A stretch of DNA of 64,000 bases from Companilactobacillus tucceti DSM 20183. GTDB lineage: Bacteria > Bacillota > Bacilli > Lactobacillales > Lactobacillaceae. The stretch lies in contig NZ_AZDG01000009.1 in NCBI RefSeq assembly GCF_001434665.1, forward strand, positions 1 through 64,000, read 5' to 3'. Positions within the stretch are counted from its first letter, which is position 1. Each line of letters begins with the position of its first letter. The translations under genes were made by a program, and so were the position numbers. Below, one piece after another: positions 43,693-52,526 of the stretch. The notes beneath the pieces were generated by a model. That model saw only the letters and a list, made by a program, of their open reading frames with translations, ran no database searches and was not told where the DNA came from.

Positions 43693-45279
43693 ATGACAAA
43701 GGAAAACGAAACTCCACGTAAGCATAAACTTATCCAATATGCTAACGGTCCTTCTCTAGAAGAGATTAACGGGACAGTTTCAGTACCAAAGGATAAAGGA
43801 TTTGTAAAAACATTATTGGCTTATTCAGGACCAGGTGCACTAGTCGCAGTTGGTTACATGGATCCAGGTAATTGGTCAACTTCAATTACTGGTGGTCAAA
43901 ATTTCCAGTACTTACTAATGTCAGTTATTCTAATTTCTAGTTTAATTGCCATGTTATTACAATATATGGCAGCTAAACTAGGGATTGTAAGCAGTATGGA
44001 TTTGGCGCAAGCCATTAGAGCCAGAACGAGTAAGGCATTAGGAATCGTTTTATGGATTTTAACAGAGTTTGCGATTATGGCGACAGATATTGCCGAAGTT
44101 ATTGGTGCCGCAATTGCTTTGTACTTGTTATTCCACATACCATTAGTTATCGCGGTATTCATTACCGTTTTAGATGTTTTAGTTTTGCTATTATTAACAA
44201 AAATTGGATTCAGAAAAATCGAAGCAATTGTTGTTTGCTTGATTTTAGTCATTTTATTCGTATTCGTATATCAAGTCGCTTTATCAAACCCTGATTGGAG
44301 TGGAGTATTCGGTGGATTGATTCCAACATCAAGAACCTTTTCAACTAGTGAAAAGATTGCTGGTATGACTCCATTAAGTGGTGCTTTAGGTATTATTGGT
44401 GCTACTGTTATGCCTCATAATTTATACTTGCATTCAGCTATTTCACAAACACGTAAAGTTGATCATAATGATGAAGAATCTGTTGCTAGAAACGTTAAGT
44501 TTTCAGCTTGGGATTCAAATATTCAATTAACGGCCGCATTTTTCGTTAATGCCTTGCTATTGATCATGGGTGTTGCCGTATTTAAGACAGGTGCTGTTAA
44601 AGACCCTTCATTCTTTGGATTATATGAAGCATTGTCAGATACTTCTACATTAAGTAATGGAATTTTAATTGGCGTTGCCAAATCAGGTATTTTATCAACA
44701 CTATTTGCCGTTGCCTTATTGGCATCTGGTCAAAATTCAACTATTACAGGTACACTTACAGGACAAGTTATCATGGAAGGTTTCGTCCACATGAAGATGC
44801 CTCTTTGGTTGAGAAGATTAGTTACACGTTTGATCTCAGTTATTCCAGTTTTGATCTGTGTTATGTTGACTAGTGGAAAGAGTGCAGTTGACGAACATAC
44901 AGCATTGAATAACTTAATGAATAATTCACAGGTATTCCTAGCTTTCGCTTTACCATTTTCAATGTTGCCATTATTGATGATGACAGATAGTGCTATGGAA
45001 ATGGGTAACAGATTCAAGAATAGCCTATGGGTCAAGGTTCTAGGTTGGTTATCAGTTATCGGATTAACAATATTGAACCTTATAAGTTTGCCTGATCAAA
45101 TTTTGGCATTCTTCGGTGATCACCCAACAGCAGGTGATGTAGATGCCTCAAAAATTATTGCTTACATTCTAATTATTGCCGTATTGGCATTGTTAGTTTG
45201 GACAGTTGTTGATTTGCATCATGGTAATAAGAGATTAGCAGCACAAGTAAAAAGTGAAAAACTTGCCGCTGAAGAATAA
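43693..45279 (+). CDS. mntH: Nramp-family manganese transporter
   Basis: A 528-residue proton-coupled divalent metal importer with 11-12 membrane helices. The hallmark helix-1 motif GYMDPGNWSTSITGG (about residues 54-68) and the helix-6 motif GATVMPHNLYLHSAI (about 235-249) carry the Asp-Asn and Met-His metal ligands. Lactobacilli rely on manganese in place of superoxide dismutase, and mntH copies are usual. It follows the usp gene and is divergent from the mntR-like gene, which probably represses it when Mn is plentiful. A family-1 structured repeat begins directly after its stop codon. Confidence 0.95.
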   Translation: MTKENETPRKHKLIQYANGPSLEEINGTVSVPKDKGFVKTLLAYSGPGALVAVGYMDPGNWSTSITGGQNFQYLLMSVILISSLIAMLLQYMAAKLGIVSSMDLAQAIRARTSKALGIVLWILTEFAIMATDIAEVIGAAIALYLLFHIPLVIAVFITVLDVLVLLLLTKIGFRKIEAIVVCLILVILFVFVYQVALSNPDWSGVFGGLIPTSRTFSTSEKIAGMTPLSGALGIIGATVMPHNLYLHSAISQTRKVDHNDEESVARNVKFSAWDSNIQLTAAFFVNALLLIMGVAVFKTGAVKDPSFFGLYEALSDTSTLSNGILIGVAKSGILSTLFAVALLASGQNSTITGTLTGQVIMEGFVHMKMPLWLRRLVTRLISVIPVLICVMLTSGKSAVDEHTALNNLMNNSQVFLAFALPFSMLPLLMMTDSAMEMGNRFKNSLWVKVLGWLSVIGLTILNLISLPDQILAFFGDHPTAGDVDASKIIAYILIIAVLALLVWTVVDLHHGNKRLAAQVKSEKLAAEE

Positions 45280-45281
45280 GA

Positions 45282-45411
45282 GTGCAACTCAGCATGCCCA
45301 GCTTTCGAGCATTAAGGCAAATAAGGACAGTAATCCAACGGATTACTGTCCATATTTGTATTAAGCGGAAAAAGCTATGCTGAGTTGCACGTTTAAGTAG
45401 CAAGTTTGAGG
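45282..45411 (+). repeat. Structured 3'-region repeat, family 1 copy R3
   Basis: GTGCAACTCAGCAT (45282-45295) pairs perfectly with ATGCTGAGTTGCAC (45377-45390). The inner helix is AGCTTT/AAAGCT and the central hairpin GGACAGTAATCC/GGATTACTGTCC has the loop AAC. It starts within 3 bases of the mntH stop codon. Confidence 0.8.
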
Positions 45412-45434
45412 ATAAAGATAAAAGGTGAATTCGT

Positions 45435-45480
45435 TCCTATTTGTATTAAGCATAAAAAGCTATGCTGAGTTGCACATTTA
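45435..45480 (+). repeat. Partial duplicate of the 3' half of copy R3
   Basis: The stretch TATTTGTATTAAGC...AAAAAGCTATGCTGAGTTGCAC repeats 45352-45390 nearly exactly, without the 5' half. It cannot form the outer stem alone but could compete with the R3 3' arm for the same 5' arm. Confidence 0.75.
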
Positions 45481-45533
45481 GGTAACGAATAAAAAATTAT
45501 GTCACAGTCGCCTTTTTCGTCTAAAATAAAATC

Positions 45534-46280
45534 ATGAAAATAATAATAGCGCCTGCCAAAAAGATGGTTGTAGATACAGATACTTTTAATTATGAGGATT
45601 TGCCACAGTATCTGGAAAAAACCGCAATAATTTTGGCTGAAATGAAAAAATTAACTTATATAGAAGCAAAAAGACTTTGGCAGTGTAGTGATAAATTGGC
45701 CAAGGAAAACTATGAGTGGCTTCAAAAACTTGATATAAACAAGCATCTGACACCTGCATTGATAGCTTTTAGTGGTATTCAATATCAATACATGGCACCA
45801 GATCTTTTTACTGAATCTGCACTTGACTACGTTAAAGATAATTTGAGAATATTATCAGGATTTTATGGAATATTACGCCCATTTGATGGTATAGTGCCGT
45901 ATCGTTTAGAGATGCAATCTCGAATTAAAGTTGCTGGAGCTAAAAATCTTTATAGTTTTTGGGGAGAACAAATTTATCGGGCTTTGTCGAATAATGAAGA
46001 ACCAATTGTTAATTTAGCTTCAAAAGAATATTCAAAAGCTATAACGCCATTTCTATCACCAAATCAAAAATTCGTTACAATTGTTTTTGGAAGTATCGTA
46101 AATGGAAAGCTAAAAACTAAAGCCACATTGGCTAAAATGGCACGTGGTGAAATGGTTCGTTTCATGGCTGAAAATAAAGTTGAACATATTGAAGAAATAA
46201 AAAAGTTTTCTGATCCTGACTGGAAATATTCACCTGATCACTCTGGTGAAAATGAAATAGTGTTTATTTATCAAAAATAG
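45534..46280 (+). CDS. yaaA: YaaA family peroxide stress protein (DUF328/UPF0246)
   Basis: A 248-residue cytosolic DNA-binding-fold protein. It begins with MKIIIAPAKKMVVDTDTF, the family's usual 'M.iiISPAK.M', and shows ALIAFSGIQYQYMAPDLF, ILSGFYGILRPFDGIVPYRLEM (the diagnostic 'LSGlYG.LrP.D.i.pYRLEM') and FVTIVFGS...NGKLK...ATLAKMARGEMVRFM. YaaA lowers free iron and DNA damage during peroxide stress in E. coli. Its place just after mntH fits oxidative-stress defence by metal control, but it appears to be a separate unit. No strong ribosome binding site is seen. Confidence 0.92.
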   Translation: MKIIIAPAKKMVVDTDTFNYEDLPQYLEKTAIILAEMKKLTYIEAKRLWQCSDKLAKENYEWLQKLDINKHLTPALIAFSGIQYQYMAPDLFTESALDYVKDNLRILSGFYGILRPFDGIVPYRLEMQSRIKVAGAKNLYSFWGEQIYRALSNNEEPIVNLASKEYSKAITPFLSPNQKFVTIVFGSIVNGKLKTKATLAKMARGEMVRFMAENKVEHIEEIKKFSDPDWKYSPDHSGENEIVFIYQK

Positions 46281-46385
46281 ATGTCAAATAGGACACTTTA
46301 TTTCTAAACTCAAGTAGCCTATCATAAGACTTATCGTGCTAATTGTATATATAATATTAAATTAATGATAAGAGGAAGGGTAATA

Positions 46386-47516
46386 ATGACGTGGTCTGAT
46401 TGGCAATTACCACCTTTTGTAACGAGTGTTTTCTTTATACTAGGTGTCTTTACTTTATATTGGGTTACTTATAATTGGATTATTTCTTGGGTACATTCAC
46501 GACATATGGACGTTTCGGATGACCTTGTTAATGGATGGTATGGTGTTCTCTACATGCTAGTGTTTGTATTCAGTATTCAAACGTTAGTAGTTGGTAAAAG
46601 TACATCGTGGCAGTTTATGAATTTTCAGTTATTAGCAATTACATTTTGTGCATACTTCTTAAATATCCATGTTCCATACTACTTTTTCGGTCCAATCGTT
46701 TTAGTTTATATGGTATTTAATCAATCGTTAGGGTACTGGCAATCTTGGGGCCATGCGATAACTTTGATGGCATTTTTCTGGACACTCAATTTTGTTCGAC
46801 TTAGATTCCATAATCTAAAAATCGAACCCTTTGTTTATATGATTACTGTAATTGGATATGGAGGTCCATTGTGGACTTGGATGAAATTTAAGTTTAACTT
46901 CACCTGGTCTACATTTTGGCAAGAATGGTTATACATGACCATTTTTGAAGCACTGTTATACATTTACATAACGATGTTATCTCATGATTCTGAAGTAAAA
47001 CTACAATTGGAAAAGTTTGCTAGTCACGACGCTTTGACTCAAACAGGTAATTTTGCGGCCTATAAAGATGATATTGAATGTCTCTTTAGTGATAGTGTTA
47101 AAAAAGAGCGGCCTTTGTCGATGATGATGTTTGATATTGATCATTTTAAAAATATTAATGATACATACGGACATTTAACGGGTGACCATGTATTGCAACA
47201 AGTTTCTTCAGTCGTACAAACCGTTTTAGATGCCAATGATAGTAAGGTTTTGTTTTACCGTACTGGTGGTGAGGAATTCAATGTTGTTTTCCCCGGATAT
47301 ACGGTTAATGATACGAAAATAATTGTTAATCAAATCTTTATAGCGATAAATCATTTGCAAATTCATTCTGGAGTAAAGCCCGTAAGTGTTTCGATATCTG
47401 TTGGGGTATCTGAATTGACTTCAGATGATAAAACTTCAATGGATTTCTATAATCGTGTTGACCAAAACTTATATTATTCAAAGCGTAATGGGCGTATGAG
47501 AGTCACAGTAGCATAG
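46386..47516 (+). CDS. Membrane diguanylate cyclase (GGDEF), copy 1
   Basis: A 376-residue membrane enzyme that would make cyclic di-GMP from two GTP. The ATG at 46386 follows GAGGAAGGG by about 6 bases; an earlier start at 46365 lacks one. Six or so hydrophobic helices span residues 8-200. The C-terminal GGDEF domain (about 215-375) has MMMFDIDHFKNINDTYGHLT and the active-site GGEEF at residues 294-298. No RxxD inhibitory site lies just before it, so product feedback is unlikely. A second such gene lies 4 kb downstream, and a PgaC/PgaD-like pair, the kind of complex activated by c-di-GMP, is near 54-56 kb. Confidence 0.92.
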   Translation: MTWSDWQLPPFVTSVFFILGVFTLYWVTYNWIISWVHSRHMDVSDDLVNGWYGVLYMLVFVFSIQTLVVGKSTSWQFMNFQLLAITFCAYFLNIHVPYYFFGPIVLVYMVFNQSLGYWQSWGHAITLMAFFWTLNFVRLRFHNLKIEPFVYMITVIGYGGPLWTWMKFKFNFTWSTFWQEWLYMTIFEALLYIYITMLSHDSEVKLQLEKFASHDALTQTGNFAAYKDDIECLFSDSVKKERPLSMMMFDIDHFKNINDTYGHLTGDHVLQQVSSVVQTVLDANDSKVLFYRTGGEEFNVVFPGYTVNDTKIIVNQIFIAINHLQIHSGVKPVSVSISVGVSELTSDDKTSMDFYNRVDQNLYYSKRNGRMRVTVA

Positions 47517-47528
47517 TTATTTTTATTT

Positions 47529-47557
47529 AAGATCTCATTTATATGAGGTCTTTTTTA
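47529..47557 (+). terminator. Terminator after diguanylate cyclase 1
   Basis: AAGATCTCAT pairs with ATGAGGTCTT and is followed by TTTTTT, which touches the first PTS operator. Confidence 0.75.
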
Positions 47558-47673
47558 TATGTTTAAACATATATTGCAAAATTCATAAAAATAATTATCC
47601 TAATATAATGTTTAAACATCTTTTAATTATAGTATCTTATATTTGTAAACAAGAGCTAGGAGGTGTTTAAACA
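47556..47673. promoter_or_regulatory. Three identical palindromic operators upstream of the PTS gene
   Basis: TGTTTAAACA occurs at 47560-47569, 47609-47618 and 47664-47673. The first extends to a perfect 18-bp palindrome TATATGTTTAAACATATA, the second to 12 bp. The third sits between the AGGAGG site and the start codon, whose A is its last base. Spacings are 49 and 55 bp, near five helical turns, suiting a looping or cooperative repressor. Confidence 0.7.
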
Positions 47674-49661
47674 TGAGCAACACTATGAATATGCTAGCCC
47701 CAGTAGGGGGAAATCTAGTGAATATTTCTGATGTTCACGATCCAATGTTTTCCGAAAAAGCTATGGGTGAAGGCTTTGGTATATTGCCTAATGATAGTAA
47801 AATCGTATCTCCAGTTTCAGGTAAAGTGGTTTTGATTGCCAGCACTAAACACGCAATTGGAATTGATACTGATGATGGAATGGAAATTTTACTTCATATG
47901 GGTGTTGATACAGTTGAACTAGATGGTGAACCCTTTAATATTTTGATTAAAGAAGGAGACCACATAGAGGCTGGACAACAAATTGCCACTATGGATATTG
48001 ATCAAATTAAAAATGCAGGGAAAATAACTGATGTCATTGTTGCTATTACTAATACAGCAATGGTCCTCAAAGAAATCGATATTCACGTAGGTGAAGTTGA
48101 AGCCGGCAATAAGGCTGCTACCGTCAGTCTATTGGCTAAAGGAGAAAATGAATCAGATAACAACGGTGCGAGTAAGAAAAAAGTGGACTTTGATGAACTT
48201 GCTAAAAATATTATAAAAAATGTCGGTGGCGCTAGTAACGTTGATAATGTTATCCATTGTATAACTCGTGTACGCTTTTATTTAAAAGATGAATCAAAAG
48301 CAAATGATGAAATCATTAAGAATTTAAATGGAGTTCTTGATGTTGCTAAAGCTGGAGGTCAATATCAAGTTGTTATTGGACCTGCGGTAGAAGATGTTTT
48401 TGATGCAGTTGTTTCTCAACTTGGACCAGGAATTGGCACTAACGATAATGAATCAAAAGCACAAAAGGAACCAGCTCCTAAGGGAATATGGCCTAAAACA
48501 AAATACTATTTTAGTTCATTGATTGGCGTTATAACGGCTAGTATGATGCCGGTAATTGGATTGTTGGCTGCCTCAGGTATTCTAAAAGGATTATTATCGT
48601 TGATTGTTTCAGCAAAATGGTTATCTAATACAAGCAGTACTTATATGATAATTAATGCAATGGGAGATTCAGTATTCTACTTCTTGCCTATTTTAGTTGG
48701 ATTTACAGCCGCTAAAAGGTTAGGCGCAAATCAGATAATTGTTGGAGTTATCGGTGGAGTTCTAGCATATCCAACATTAGTTCAATTAGCTTCAAAAACT
48801 AGTTCAGTTCAAATGACTATGAATGCGGATTTCTTTGGTATTCCAATTCATGTCGCAAATTATACATATTCGATCTTTCCAATGATTGCTGCTGCATGGA
48901 TGGCATCAATTATTGAACCTTGGTTAAAGAAACATATTCCAGCAACAGTTAGAATGATTGTAAGTCCACTTGTTGAAGTGTTTGTAGTTAGTGCAATTAT
49001 TTTAATAGTAGTTGGACCAGTTATTACATTAATGAGTTCATATTTAGCTATGGGAATCGTAGCGTTACTTAACTTTAGTCCTGCTATTTCGGGATTGATC
49101 ATAGGTGGATTTTATCAATGTTTGGTTATCTTTGGATTACATTGGGCTGTTATTCCAGTCGTTGCTAATCAGATTGCTACAACGGGTCATAGTGCGTTGA
49201 ATGCTATTATATCAGCAACAATGGTTGCTCAAGGTGCCGCCGTTATGGCTGTATTCTTTAAAACAAGAAAGAATGTTGCTATGAAACAAATTGCCGGTGC
49301 TGCTACAATTTCAGCTTTTGCTGGTATAACGGAACCTGCAATGTATGGTATTAATTTGAAATATGGCAGAATCTTTTGGACAGCCAATATCGGTGGAGCC
49401 ATTGGTGGTTTATTAACAGGTTTACTTCACGTTGATATGTGGGGATTTGCCGGCTCACTTATCGGATTTGCTTCATTTATCAATCCAAAAGGAATCGATA
49501 GTAGCTTTACAGGATTCTTAATTGCTTCTGCTGCTGCTTTAATAGTTTCATTTACATGTACTTACTTCTTTGGATTTAAGGAACAAGACTTAGAAGAAAG
49601 CGTACATGAAGTTGAAAAAGTAAGATTAGGAAGTCGTGAACCAGCTGTTAAAGATGCTTAA
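47673..49661 (+). CDS. PTS transporter, glucose/beta-glucoside superfamily, subunits IIA-IIB-IIC in one chain
   Basis: A 662-residue sugar-phosphorylating permease. The IIA(Glc-type) domain comes first (about 1-165): SPVSGKVVLIAST, HAIGIDTDDGMEILLHMGVD with phosphorylated His75. IIB follows (about 175-265) with NVIHCITRVRFYLKD, phosphorylated Cys196. IIC (about 280-640) has about ten helices with GVIGGVLAYP and ITEPAMYGINLKYGR. Most beta-glucoside enzymes are ordered BCA; the A-first order is less common. Substrate is not decided by sequence; beta-glucosides, sucrose or trehalose are candidates. No phospho-glycosidase gene is adjacent. A small XRE regulator follows 28 bp later and three identical palindromes lie upstream. 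Confidence 0.9.
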   Translation: MSNTMNMLAPVGGNLVNISDVHDPMFSEKAMGEGFGILPNDSKIVSPVSGKVVLIASTKHAIGIDTDDGMEILLHMGVDTVELDGEPFNILIKEGDHIEAGQQIATMDIDQIKNAGKITDVIVAITNTAMVLKEIDIHVGEVEAGNKAATVSLLAKGENESDNNGASKKKVDFDELAKNIIKNVGGASNVDNVIHCITRVRFYLKDESKANDEIIKNLNGVLDVAKAGGQYQVVIGPAVEDVFDAVVSQLGPGIGTNDNESKAQKEPAPKGIWPKTKYYFSSLIGVITASMMPVIGLLAASGILKGLLSLIVSAKWLSNTSSTYMIINAMGDSVFYFLPILVGFTAAKRLGANQIIVGVIGGVLAYPTLVQLASKTSSVQMTMNADFFGIPIHVANYTYSIFPMIAAAWMASIIEPWLKKHIPATVRMIVSPLVEVFVVSAIILIVVGPVITLMSSYLAMGIVALLNFSPAISGLIIGGFYQCLVIFGLHWAVIPVVANQIATTGHSALNAIISATMVAQGAAVMAVFFKTRKNVAMKQIAGAATISAFAGITEPAMYGINLKYGRIFWTANIGGAIGGLLTGLLHVDMWGFAGSLIGFASFINPKGIDSSFTGFLIASAAALIVSFTCTYFFGFKEQDLEESVHEVEKVRLGSREPAVKDA

Positions 49662-49689
49662 TTTTTATTGATTGAAAGGAGAAAGACTA

Positions 49690-49953
49690 ATGATCGTATG
49701 GGATAATATAAAAGATAAGACTAGTAGCATTAATGAAGATGAGATGAAAGTGGTAACCACTTTATCAAAGTTGCATGATAGTCGGATAAAACTTGGAGTT
49801 ACTCAAAAGGAATTAGCCGATAGAATTGGTATGCAACAACCTCAACTAGCAAAAATCGAACGTATGGACTCAATGCCAACACTAGTTACATTGAATAGAT
49901 ATGCTCGTGGATTAGGATTAGAAATTCAAATGTCATTAGTCTCTTCCAAATAA
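49690..49953 (+). CDS. Small XRE-family helix-turn-helix regulator
   Basis: An 87-residue DNA-binding protein. The ATG at 49690 follows AAGGAG by about 9 bases. After a short acidic N-terminus the HTH_3 core reads LGVTQKELADRIGMQQPQLAKIER (about residues 39-62), followed by SMPTLVTLNRYARGLGLEIQ, a layout shared with HigA-type antitoxins. No HigB-type toxin is next to it. Its position 28 bp after the PTS gene, apparently in one transcript, makes it a candidate for the protein that binds the three palindromes upstream. An autonomous antitoxin-like role is the alternative. Confidence 0.8.
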   Translation: MIVWDNIKDKTSSINEDEMKVVTTLSKLHDSRIKLGVTQKELADRIGMQQPQLAKIERMDSMPTLVTLNRYARGLGLEIQMSLVSSK

Positions 49954-49999
49954 GAGTAACGAAGACAAAAGATATTCAAACCTTTTACTATCAAATTAA

Positions 50000-50039
50000 A
50001 GCTCTGTAATCGATTTTAGATTATGGAGCTAATTTTTTA
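50000..50039 (+). terminator. Terminator after the PTS-XRE unit
   Basis: AGCTC-N2-TAATC pairs with GATTA-N2-GAGCT and a run of T follows. It ends against the -35 box of the cadD-like promoter. Confidence 0.65.
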
Positions 50040-50069
50040 TTGACATATAACATATGTGTAATATGATAT
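50040..50069 (+). promoter_or_regulatory. Promoter and ArsR/SmtB operator of the cadD-like operon
   Basis: TTGACA and TATGAT (50062-50067) are 16 bases apart. ATAACATAT-N5-ATATGATAT (50047-50069) is an 8-of-9 inverted repeat resembling SmtB-type boxes and covers the spacer and -10, so repressor binding would block transcription. Confidence 0.75.
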
Positions 50070-50092
50070 ACGTATTCAAAAAGGAGGATATT

Positions 50093-50656
50093 ATGAATTT
50101 CGGGATTTTAACATTAACCTTTATAAGTGTTAACTTGGATTTCTTTTTTATGCTGTTGTTTCTATTAAAGAAGTATCGCTTAACGCAGGTTATTTTGGGG
50201 TATTTATTAGGAAATATTATTTTACTTACAGCAAGCTTTTTTGTTGGTAAAGCTTTGTTACTATTTTTGCCAGAGTGGATCCTGGGATTATTGGGATTTT
50301 TACCTATTTATTTAGCCTTGAGAAAAGATGATGATGACTCTAATGATAGAACTAGTAAGTCACCTGTCTTAAGTGTTTTGATCACATACTTGTCAGTTTG
50401 TGCTGGATGCAATTTATCGATTTTCTTACCTGTCTTGGTAGGTGAAACTATGCTAAACTTTGCTTTGACGTTAGTATTTATTGGCATATTGACAATTATT
50501 GTAGTTTTGGTCGTTAAATTAATTGCTGATATTCCAATGGTTGCAAATGTAATGACTGCCCACGGAGAAAAATTGATGAAGTTTTGCTACATTATAATTG
50601 GATTGTATGTCTTCTGGGATAGTGGTCTGATCAGTCATTTGATTGCATTATTTTAA
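50093..50656 (+). CDS. cadD: CadD-family cation resistance transporter
   Basis: A 187-residue membrane protein with five to six helices. The ATG at 50093 follows AAGGAGG. Features of the CadD family are the N-terminal TFISVNLDFFFMLLFLL, a charged cytosolic loop (LRKDDDDSNDRTSKSP, about residues 80-95), and the LSVCAGCNLSIFLPVLVG segment with a Cys pair. CadD proteins confer cadmium (and some zinc) resistance in Gram-positive bacteria. The next gene, 17 bp downstream, encodes an ArsR/SmtB sensor with an alpha-5 metal site, completing a cadD-cadX-like operon. Confidence 0.85.
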   Translation: MNFGILTLTFISVNLDFFFMLLFLLKKYRLTQVILGYLLGNIILLTASFFVGKALLLFLPEWILGLLGFLPIYLALRKDDDDSNDRTSKSPVLSVLITYLSVCAGCNLSIFLPVLVGETMLNFALTLVFIGILTIIVVLVVKLIADIPMVANVMTAHGEKLMKFCYIIIGLYVFWDSGLISHLIALF

Positions 50657-50673
50657 TTAAGAGGTAATTGAAG

Positions 50674-50988
50674 ATGGAAGTAAGTGATGCGCTATTAAAC
50701 GAGGCGGCTAAAATATATAAAGTTTTAAGTAATAGTGGTCGTATTAAGATTTTGTATTTTTTAGAAAATAATGAGGCAGATGTAAGTAGTATCGTAGAAG
50801 AAGTAAATTTGCCACAGCCCTTGGTATCACGCCAACTTGCCATGCTCCATCAATACCAATTAGTATCTAGAATAAAAAAAGGTAAACACGTCTATTATAA
50901 ATTAGATGATCCCCATATTTTAGAAATGGTAAATGCTATGTTAGGACATGTTTCACATGAAATTAAGCATGAACCACATCATTATTAG
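50674..50988 (+). CDS. ArsR/SmtB metal-sensing repressor
   Basis: A 104-residue winged-helix repressor. The ATG at 50674 is preferred since AGAGG lies 9 bases upstream; an in-frame TTG at 50668 is too close. Helix-turn-helix residues are VSSIVEEVNLPQPLVSRQLAML (about 37-58), with the wing RIKKGKHVYYKLDD. The tail DPHILEMVNAMLGHVSH holds D-x-H-x10-H-x2-H, the alpha-5 site used by CzrA/SmtB sensors for Zn or Co. No Cys-based alpha-3 (cadmium/lead) site is seen. So the sensor probably responds to zinc-like ions even though its partner is CadD-like. It would bind the palindrome over the operon's promoter. Confidence 0.9.
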   Translation: MEVSDALLNEAAKIYKVLSNSGRIKILYFLENNEADVSSIVEEVNLPQPLVSRQLAMLHQYQLVSRIKKGKHVYYKLDDPHILEMVNAMLGHVSHEIKHEPHHY

Positions 50989-50991
50989 AGA

Positions 50992-51110
50992 GTGTAAAAA
51001 AAGGCGTTTTGCCACCGGAGCGTAGCCTAGAACCACGAATGATTGGCACTATCAATCGTTCGTGGTTTTAGACTATGTGGAGGTTGCAGCTTTTTTTTAC
51101 ACGTTTAGGC
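50992..51110 (+). repeat. Structured 3'-region repeat, divergent family 1 relative
   Basis: It begins with GAGAGTGTAAAAAAAGGC directly after the stop codon and ends GCAGCTTTTTTTTACACGTTTAGG, matching family-1 ends, but the core differs: AACCACGAATGATTG and its complement form the central hairpin. The short element at 58878-58920 shares these ends. Confidence 0.65.
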
Positions 51111-51244
51111 TATAAAAACTCAGAAACACACGATATATGTCATAACCGCCTTTATAAATATAATTATTTTAAAAACATGTAGTATACTTGTAATTGACTG
51201 CTCAGCAGTTAGTTTAATTTAAAAAATAAATTTAGAGGTACGGA

Positions 51245-52453
51245 ATGACAACACAGCTAGAAGCTGGTACTTTTCAAAGACTTTTAAACATAGATGCTAA
51301 TATCAATGCAATTATTATTGGCTTGATAACAGTTGGTTTGATTACGATTTTAACTTTTATGTCATATTATTTTGAGGATCTATCTAGAAGGCATACTAAA
51401 AAATCGTTTATTATGCTTCTTGGATTTATTGAAGTAGCTGCTCTTGTTGTAGGAATGATTTTGGTTCAGCACATTTTTAAAGCTATAAATGCTGGAAGTT
51501 CAACTAATTGGTTCTATGCAACAACTCAAATGACTTTATTACTTTATTGTCTATACACGATGCAAAATCACTTTATTGATGCGGTAAATATTTTGGCTCC
51601 ACTTTACATTTTTGGACACCATTTATCATCTGGTAATATGGGATTCAATATTTTCTTTATTGCAATTTTGATTGCTATGGCAATAACTGTCATTTACATT
51701 GCTTTTAATAAAAATACAATTATAAGTACAGAATGGAAATACCTAGCGTTACAAATAATTTATGGTGGAATTTGGTGGATCTTGATCTGGTCTATTTATA
51801 AATTCTCTCCATTAAAGACGATTTATATGATAATTGGATTTGTTATTTACATGTGGATCATTAGATTGTTTTCAAAATGGATCAGAACATCATTCAATGA
51901 CTACAATATTATGTCTAGAAAAGTTAACTATGATGAGTTAACAGGTATAAGAAATAGGGCTAACTTTGATGAAACTATTGACGAAATTTTTAAAGTTTAT
52001 AGTAAAGAAAACAGTGCTCCTTTAACAATGGGAATGTTTGATATTGATAAATTTAAAGATTTTAATGATAAATATGGTCATTCAGCAGGTGATAAAGTAT
52101 TGCGTCATGTTGCTGAGGTATTCCATCATCAATTGTTCAAACAGACATCAAAAGGACAATTGTTTAGATATGGCGGAGAGGAATTCGTTGTGATTTTTAA
52201 AGGGATGAATGTTGATGACTCTTCAAAAATCATTCGTTCTATTAGAAATCAGTTGATAAATGATCCATTATATTATGATGGTAATGAGTTAAACGTTAGA
52301 GTTTCTTTTGGCGTTTCAGAACTTGTATCGACGGATAAAGATATCAAAGATTTATTTAGACGTGTCGATCATTATTTATATCAATCTAAGAAGTCTGGAA
52401 GAAATCGTATTACAATTGAAGATAAGACTTTTAAGTTTGAAACAGGTATTTAA
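51245..52453 (+). CDS. Membrane diguanylate cyclase (GGDEF), copy 2
   Basis: A 402-residue membrane protein. About six helices lie in residues 18-215. The GGDEF domain (about 230-390) includes YDELTGIRNRANFDETI, MGMFDIDKFKDFNDKYGHSA and the active-site GGEEF at 310-314, with no preceding RxxD site. Its membrane part does not align by eye with that of copy 1, so the two probably sense different signals. It precedes a sugar transporter and lies about 3 kb from the convergent PgaC/PgaD-like pair. AGAGGT precedes the ATG. Confidence 0.92.
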   Translation: MTTQLEAGTFQRLLNIDANINAIIIGLITVGLITILTFMSYYFEDLSRRHTKKSFIMLLGFIEVAALVVGMILVQHIFKAINAGSSTNWFYATTQMTLLLYCLYTMQNHFIDAVNILAPLYIFGHHLSSGNMGFNIFFIAILIAMAITVIYIAFNKNTIISTEWKYLALQIIYGGIWWILIWSIYKFSPLKTIYMIIGFVIYMWIIRLFSKWIRTSFNDYNIMSRKVNYDELTGIRNRANFDETIDEIFKVYSKENSAPLTMGMFDIDKFKDFNDKYGHSAGDKVLRHVAEVFHHQLFKQTSKGQLFRYGGEEFVVIFKGMNVDDSSKIIRSIRNQLINDPLYYDGNELNVRVSFGVSELVSTDKDIKDLFRRVDHYLYQSKKSGRNRITIEDKTFKFETGI

Positions 52454-52526
52454 AATTGGATATCCGTGCGCTGATCACAAATTAGTGTTAGGGTGAAAAT
52501 AGTGGTAGTTGGAAAGACTGCAAGAA

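Noticed and set aside
41754-45480. CRISPR array
   Set aside because: The repeats near 41.8 and 45.3 kb are long inverted structures at separate loci with no regular direct repeats and spacers, and no cas genes are present.
49690-49953. HigA antitoxin of a HigBA pair
   Set aside because: The sequence resembles HigA-type XRE proteins, but no RelE/HigB-type gene is adjacent; the PTS context makes a local regulator more likely.
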